A stretch of DNA of 18,145 nucleotides from NCBI GenBank assembly GCA_002383105.1, contig DFXC01000048.1, positions 12,807 through 30,951 of the forward strand. The letters run 5' to 3'. The notes beneath the pieces were generated by a model. That model searched no databases. It was not told where the DNA came from and saw nothing but the letters and a program-made list of their open reading frames with translations. Origin of the DNA: Hyphomicrobiaceae bacterium UBA4118 (GTDB lineage Bacteria > Pseudomonadota > Alphaproteobacteria > Rhizobiales > Methyloligellaceae). Of the stretch, positions 14,466 to 18,145 are shown piece after piece. Positions within the stretch are counted from its first letter, which is position 1, and each line of letters begins with the position of its first letter. A program made the translations under genes and the position numbers.

Positions 14466-15911
14466 TTTGCTGGCGGACCGCGGAAAGCGCTGCGCGGTCT
14501 GCAGCATCGAGCGGGTTTGGTTGTCGTAGAGCGTGAACGACCAGAACTTCGCCGCCGGGATGTTCGGCGGCAGGGTCACCTTGTAGGTCTTGGCGCCGTC
14601 GAAGGGCTCGCCGCTCGCATCGAGAATTCCAAACAGATATTGCGAGCCGATGTTTGGGAGTCGCATGATCATCGCCGGGGTCACGCCGGTGGCGACGTAG
14701 AAGAAGGCAGCGCGCGCATCGAGCGTCCTGGCCCCTGAATAGGGAAACGGCTTGACGCCCTCCTTGGTGATCTCGGGCGGCGGCCGCATGAAATCGTAGC
14801 CGCTGACGAAGAGCGGGTTCAGCCATTTCGACGTCGGGCTGTAGTAACCGAAGCCCTCCGACTCGCGCGGCGTGAAGGACACGGTCCGGCCTGCGGCGTT
14901 GCCGATAGCAATGGCGTCGGTAAGGATCTTCTTCATGCGTTCGTCGGGAGCGAAGGGTTTCCCCTTGACGATGCCGATCGCTGCGAGCTGGCCGCCGATC
15001 TCAGGCTGGAGTGCTTCTGCCGGTTGCTCCTGCACCAGCGCATCGAGCATCTCGTAATAGGAGAAATCGTTGGGCGGGATCGTGTTCATGGCGAGTCCGG
15101 TGCCCTCGATAAATTGCAGCGTGCCGGGCTTGCTCAGCGGGGCGAGCGGGCCCTTGCCGGTCAAGAAGGTCCCCATGCTCGTGCCGTAGGATCCCGGAAC
15201 GTAGGGATAGATCTTGAGCGTGCTCTTGATCACATCCACGGCCGGCTTCGGGTCGTTGTTCACCAAGAAAGCACGCCCCAGCAAGGCGACGGATGTCGTG
15301 GTGGGGGCCGACGAAATAACCGCCGTCGGGCAGCGGCCCGTCATAGCCGGGAGGCAGCAGGAGATATTTCCCGCCCATGCCGCGATCCGGGCCCGGAGCG
15401 CCGAAGTCGATCACCCAGCGGAACCAAAGATCGTCGAACAGCCCGAGCGTGTCCGGCGGCGTCTCGACCACCATGGGTCCTTTGGTGAGGTCGATATTGC
15501 TGAGGAAATAGACGGTGTCGGCGTTGGCGGTGAGAAACAGCGACTTCGAATCCATGAGCCCTGAGAAGATCAGGACGCCCTCATTGTCCTTGACGCCGGC
15601 ATCCCTTATGCCCTGGCGCGCTGCGTAGATGGACACGCCCCGGAGCCCGTTGAGGAAGGCCGAGACGCCGCGCTGCAAGTCGAGCTGATCGTAGAGCTTG
15701 CCGGCGGTCGCAGTGTCGGGAATGCCGTCGCGGAACTTCAGCGCGCCGATCGAAGTCTCGACGCTATCGGCGTCGTTAGCGAAGGTGGAATGGGAGTGTC
15801 GCCTTCCGCCCGGGCGGAACCGGCCCAGGTGCCGATGCCGGCAACGCATATCGAGCTCGCCAACAGGAGCACGCCAAGCCTCGCATGCGGAACCCTTCGT
15901 GCGTAGGTCAT
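14466..15911 (-). pseudogene. DUF1254/DUF1214 secreted protein, twice frameshifted and truncated
   Basis: The start is ATG at 15911, overlapping the upstream stop as ATGA. It opens a signal peptide (MTYARRVPHARLGVLLLASS ... WAGSARA) and reads into IPPSLTTP. Near 15768-15771 the homologous frame changes: restoring one G gives TPDSVETSIGALKFRDG, the usual DUF1254 start. The domain continues through KLYDQLDLQRG, FLTANADTVYFLS, and GKYLLLPPGYDGPLPDGGYF. At a run of five C on the minus strand (15303-15307) the frame shifts again, then reads TTTSVALLGRAFLVNNDPKP and the DUF1214 half to FWSFTLYDNQTRSMLQTAQR. The final segment expected of DUF1214 is absent, replaced by patatin sequence. The family is secreted and of unknown function. 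Confidence 0.85.
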
Positions 15912-16878
15912 CGCTCATTGGTCCTTTCTCGCTTGATGCATCGGAATCCGAGATGGCAGGTCGAGGTGTCGGTCGGCTCGGCGTGGCGTGCGGCAGGGCG
16001 ATAGCGCCGGCAATAGCTTGGCGCGCAGAGAAACGAGCCGCCCTTGATGACTTTCCGCGGGATTCTGATCTTGGGTTGGCAAGGATCGTAACTGTCCTCC
16101 TCCCGCGGATTCTCCGGCATGCAGCAGGACTTCTGCTGCTGATGCGTCGAGGCGTACCAGTCCGTGGTCCATTCCCACACATTGCCGATCATGTCGCAGA
16201 GGCCGTAGCCGTTAGGCGGGAAGGCGCCGACCGGCGAGGTGGCCTCGTAACCGTCCGTGAGCAGGTTCTGCCAGGGAAACTCGCCGTGCCAGGTATTGGC
16301 CATGGGTCGGCCATTCGGCTCGCAGGCGTCGCCCCAGGCAAACTCGGCGCCGTCGAGCCCGCCGCGCGCGGCGAACTCCCACTCGGCCTCGGTCGGCAGC
16401 TCCTGCCGGCCCACGTCGCGTAGGCCTCGGCGTCGCGATAGGAGATGTGGACCACGGGATGGTCGTCGAGCCCCTTGTTGGAGCTGCCCGGCCCATAAGG
16501 ATGCCGCCAGTCGGCGCCGAAGCCGAAGGTCCACCAGTTCGACCAATTGGTGAGGTCGACCGGCCCTTGCGATTTCTTGAACACCAGCGAGCCAGCGCGC
16601 AGCATGTGCGGAAGAGCGCCGGGATAGTCCTTAGCGTCCGGCGCAATCTCGGCGAAGGTGACATGTCCGGTCTCTTTGACGAAGCGGCGGAACTCGGCAT
16701 TGGTCACCGGCGTCGTGTCCATAAAGAAGCCGTCGACCTTGACGCGATGGGCCGGCTTCTCTTCGGCATAATGATGGTCCGAGCCCATGGCGAACTCGCC
16801 GCCCTGGATGAAGACCATCTCGGCCTTAGGTCTCGTCCTTAAGGCCCCTGCCCGCTTTGCCTTGCGCGCGATGCTCAT
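15908..16878 (-). pseudogene. sulfatase-type formylglycine-generating enzyme, frameshifted
   Basis: Formylglycine-generating enzymes oxidise a sulfatase active-site cysteine to formylglycine. From the ATG at 16878 (GGAGGAG a few bases upstream) the frame reads EMVFIQGGEFAMGSDHHYAE and FFMDTTPVTNAEFRRFVKET to DAEAYATWAG; near 16403-16406 one base is missing (AG where a lysine or arginine codon is expected) and the family continues in another frame with ELPTEAEWEFAARGG, IGNVWEWTTDWY and GGSFLCAPSYCRRYRPAARH. The two copper-binding cysteines of the aerobic enzyme (SFLC...YC) and the final LGFRC are intact. The stop at 15908 overlaps the next start. If the missing base is a sequencing error, the gene would be whole. 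Confidence 0.85.
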
Positions 16879-16891
16879 CGCTCTCCTCCGC

Positions 16892-17914
16892 TCAAGGACT
16901 GGTCTTCGCCGGGGGGAAGATGGTCTTCCAATCGTTCTTCATGTCAACCACGGTCCAGCCTTTGGCGGTCGCCTCGTCGAGCGCCTTGTCGAGCTTGCCG
17001 ACGTCGGAGTTCCGGTCATAGACGTATTCGCGCACCGCATCGGTGTGATGTACGAGCCCCATGAAGCAGAGGTGCTGGCAGACAGCAGTCCATTCCAGCA
17101 TCTCCTTGTCGCCGTCGGAATTGCCGAAGGCGAAGATCGGCTGGCGTCCGATGAAATGGTTGATGCCCTCGGGCTTCCCTGGCCCGTCGTCGACGAACAG
17201 GACCTTGGGCTGCTTCACCAGGACCGGGCTCGCATCCCACATTTGATACTGGGTGACGCCGGATGAGCCGATCACCTGCTCGGGCGGAATGCCGTAGGTC
17301 TTGTCGGCAAAGTTGCGCATGAACTCCACCCCGCCGCCCGAGACGATGAAGGTCTTGAAGCCGTTGGCGCGGAGATAGTCGAGGAGCTCGAGCATCGGCT
17401 GATAGATAAGGTCGGTGTACAGCACCTTGAAGCGCGGGTGCTTGGCGGTCTCGAGCCACGCCTTCACCGTTTTATCGAAGTCGGTCGTGGTCATGCCGGA
17501 ATGGGTGGCCGCCATGACCTCCACCATGCCCTTCTCGCCGGCCGCGGCGAGCCCCTTCAGGTCGCCGGCGAGGATCGACTTGAACGGTTCGGTGGTCTTC
17601 CATTCCGGGTGCTTGGTTGCTTGCGCTTTCACCTCGTCGATGGCGAAGGCGAACTGGGTGTAGATCGGCTGCTCGACCCACAGCGTGCCGTCATTGTCGA
17701 TGGTGGCGAGGCGGTCCTTTGGCGCCACGTAGTCCGGCCCGCCCTCCTTGGTCACGCGCGCGACAAAATCGAGGATGCTCTGCTTGGTGGGACCATCGTT
17801 CCACGAGGGCAGCGGATCTGACGCCACCGCTCGCGCAAGCAGCGCGCCGGAGCCGCAAAGGACTAGGCCGAGAAGCGCGATCAGAGCGACCCGTCGGCCA
17901 AGAAACTTCAGCAT
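16892..17914 (-). CDS. exported HAD-superfamily phosphatase
   Basis: 340 residues with an N-terminal signal or anchor (ALIALLGLVLCGSGALLARA), so a periplasmic location is likely. HAD motif I is IDNDGTLW (DxDGT, near 91-98), a serine motif II is visible in TFIVSGGG, and a later VDDGPGKPEGI with FAFGNSDGDKEM supplies motifs III/IV. This arrangement is that of phosphoserine-phosphatase-like HAD hydrolases; the substrate is unknown. GGGAGG precedes the ATG at 17914 by five bases. It is the only undamaged gene of the right-hand cluster, ending 13 bases before the formylglycine-generating enzyme gene, and the two lie in one transcription unit. A link to sulfatase biology is inferred from neighbourhood. 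Confidence 0.9.
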   Translation of the reverse strand: MLKFLGRRVALIALLGLVLCGSGALLARAVASDPLPSWNDGPTKQSILDFVARVTKEGGPDYVAPKDRLATIDNDGTLWVEQPIYTQFAFAIDEVKAQATKHPEWKTTEPFKSILAGDLKGLAAAGEKGMVEVMAATHSGMTTTDFDKTVKAWLETAKHPRFKVLYTDLIYQPMLELLDYLRANGFKTFIVSGGGVEFMRNFADKTYGIPPEQVIGSSGVTQYQMWDASPVLVKQPKVLFVDDGPGKPEGINHFIGRQPIFAFGNSDGDKEMLEWTAVCQHLCFMGLVHHTDAVREYVYDRNSDVGKLDKALDEATAKGWTVVDMKNDWKTIFPPAKTSP

Positions 17915-17945
17915 CGAAGACCTCCCTAAGGACTGCCGCGCCAGT

Positions 17946-18120
17946 CTATGGCTGGAGAGCCAGGAAATCCTTTATCAGCTCCAGCGTCTTCGCTAGTGCC
18001 TCGACCATGGCTTCGCGCGTCTTGGCATCCACCAGGACCATGTTGACGGCAAGCGCGGCTGCGGCAATCGCGAGAACGGCGGCGATCCAGATCGGCCAAT
18101 GCGATCTTTCTTGCCCTCAC
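17946..18120 (-). pseudogene. small membrane protein, frame broken near its start
   Basis: A frame ending in TAG at 17946-17948 encodes a clear membrane helix (WIAAVLAIAAAALAVNMVLV) followed by an amphipathic tail (DAKTREAMVEALAKTLELIK ... LALQP). No usable start codon lies between the helix and the in-frame TGA at 18117-18119. A GTG at 18120, overlapping that TGA as GTGA, gives VRARKIALA and would run into the helix if one base near 18090 were removed. The restored product would be about 57 residues. Otherwise translation might begin at the ATG at 18041, losing the helix. It lies 31 bases upstream of the HAD gene. The function is unknown. Confidence 0.45.
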
Positions 18121-18145
18121 TCCGCGTCGTTCTCGCGCGCGAGGC
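18117..18145 (-). CDS. C-terminal tip of an upstream gene (partial)
   Basis: The minus-strand frame LARENDAE followed by TGA (18117-18119) may be the end of a gene that continues beyond the right edge, since its stop forms a GTGA overlap with the next start. Nine codons are too few to identify it. In clusters with a formylglycine-generating enzyme a sulfatase is a common neighbour, but nothing here proves that. Confidence 0.25.

Noticed and set aside
13602..14738. Plus-strand open frame of 378 codons
   Set aside because: It lies exactly opposite the patatin/DUF1214 sequence, which has clear motifs, and its own composition (Arg, Gly, Glu, Asp rich, no domain) is that of an antisense shadow in GC-rich DNA.

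Overview
The window looks like a chromosomal segment of a GC-rich alphaproteobacterium of the Hyphomicrobiales (Rhizobiales), close to the Bradyrhizobium/Xanthobacteraceae type. Support: GreB-like factor, PHA-granule-associated protein, DUF3617 and DUF1254 proteins of the kind common there, mostly GC-rich codon third positions, and a palindromic repeat near 8.4 kb of the 'GAGCATGATC...GATCATGCTC' type scattered through Rhizobiales genomes. This assignment is inference from family content; no phylogeny was run. No tRNA, rRNA, CRISPR array, transposase or phage gene was seen, and no gene-free stretch exceeds 300 bases.

Left part (1-8.4 kb) is a mosaic of short one- to two-gene units. wrbA (+) faces a Nudix hydrolase (-) across a hairpin. 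The Nudix gene is divergent from a metallophosphoesterase with only about 40 bases between. Two minus-strand membrane proteins of unknown function follow. Next is a minus-strand pair coding for a canonical PII signal protein and a small unknown membrane protein in the place where amtB usually sits. Then come a GreB-like factor (+) overlapping tail-to-tail with a PHA-system protein (-), a 50-residue very basic peptide (+), a secreted protein made of two copies of one domain (-), a SelT/SelW/SelH-like CxxC protein (-) and another secreted protein (+).

Middle part (8.5-12.4 kb, +) is a compact Mla/MCE-type lipid transport operon: a STAS(MlaB-like)-MlaE permease fusion, the MlaF ATPase, an MlaD/MCE protein fused to a PqiC-like auxiliary domain, and a trailing secreted DUF3617 protein. 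The expected inner-membrane complex is thus encoded by three genes, with no MlaC here. A class I fructose-bisphosphate aldolase (-) faces this operon.

Right part (13.6-18.1 kb, all -) is a tightly packed, translationally coupled cluster: an unseen gene whose tail enters at the right edge, a small membrane protein, a periplasmic HAD hydrolase, a sulfatase-type formylglycine-generating enzyme, a DUF1254/DUF1214 protein and a patatin-like lipase. Only the HAD gene is intact. The others carry single-base frameshifts (about 18.09, 16.40, 15.77 and 15.30 kb), an in-frame deletion junction that fuses the DUF1254 protein to a headless patatin (about 14.46 kb), and an in-frame amber codon (13779-13781). 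The left and middle parts show no such lesions, so this appears to be a sulfatase-maturation cluster in the course of decay, although local sequencing error has to be excluded for the frameshifts.
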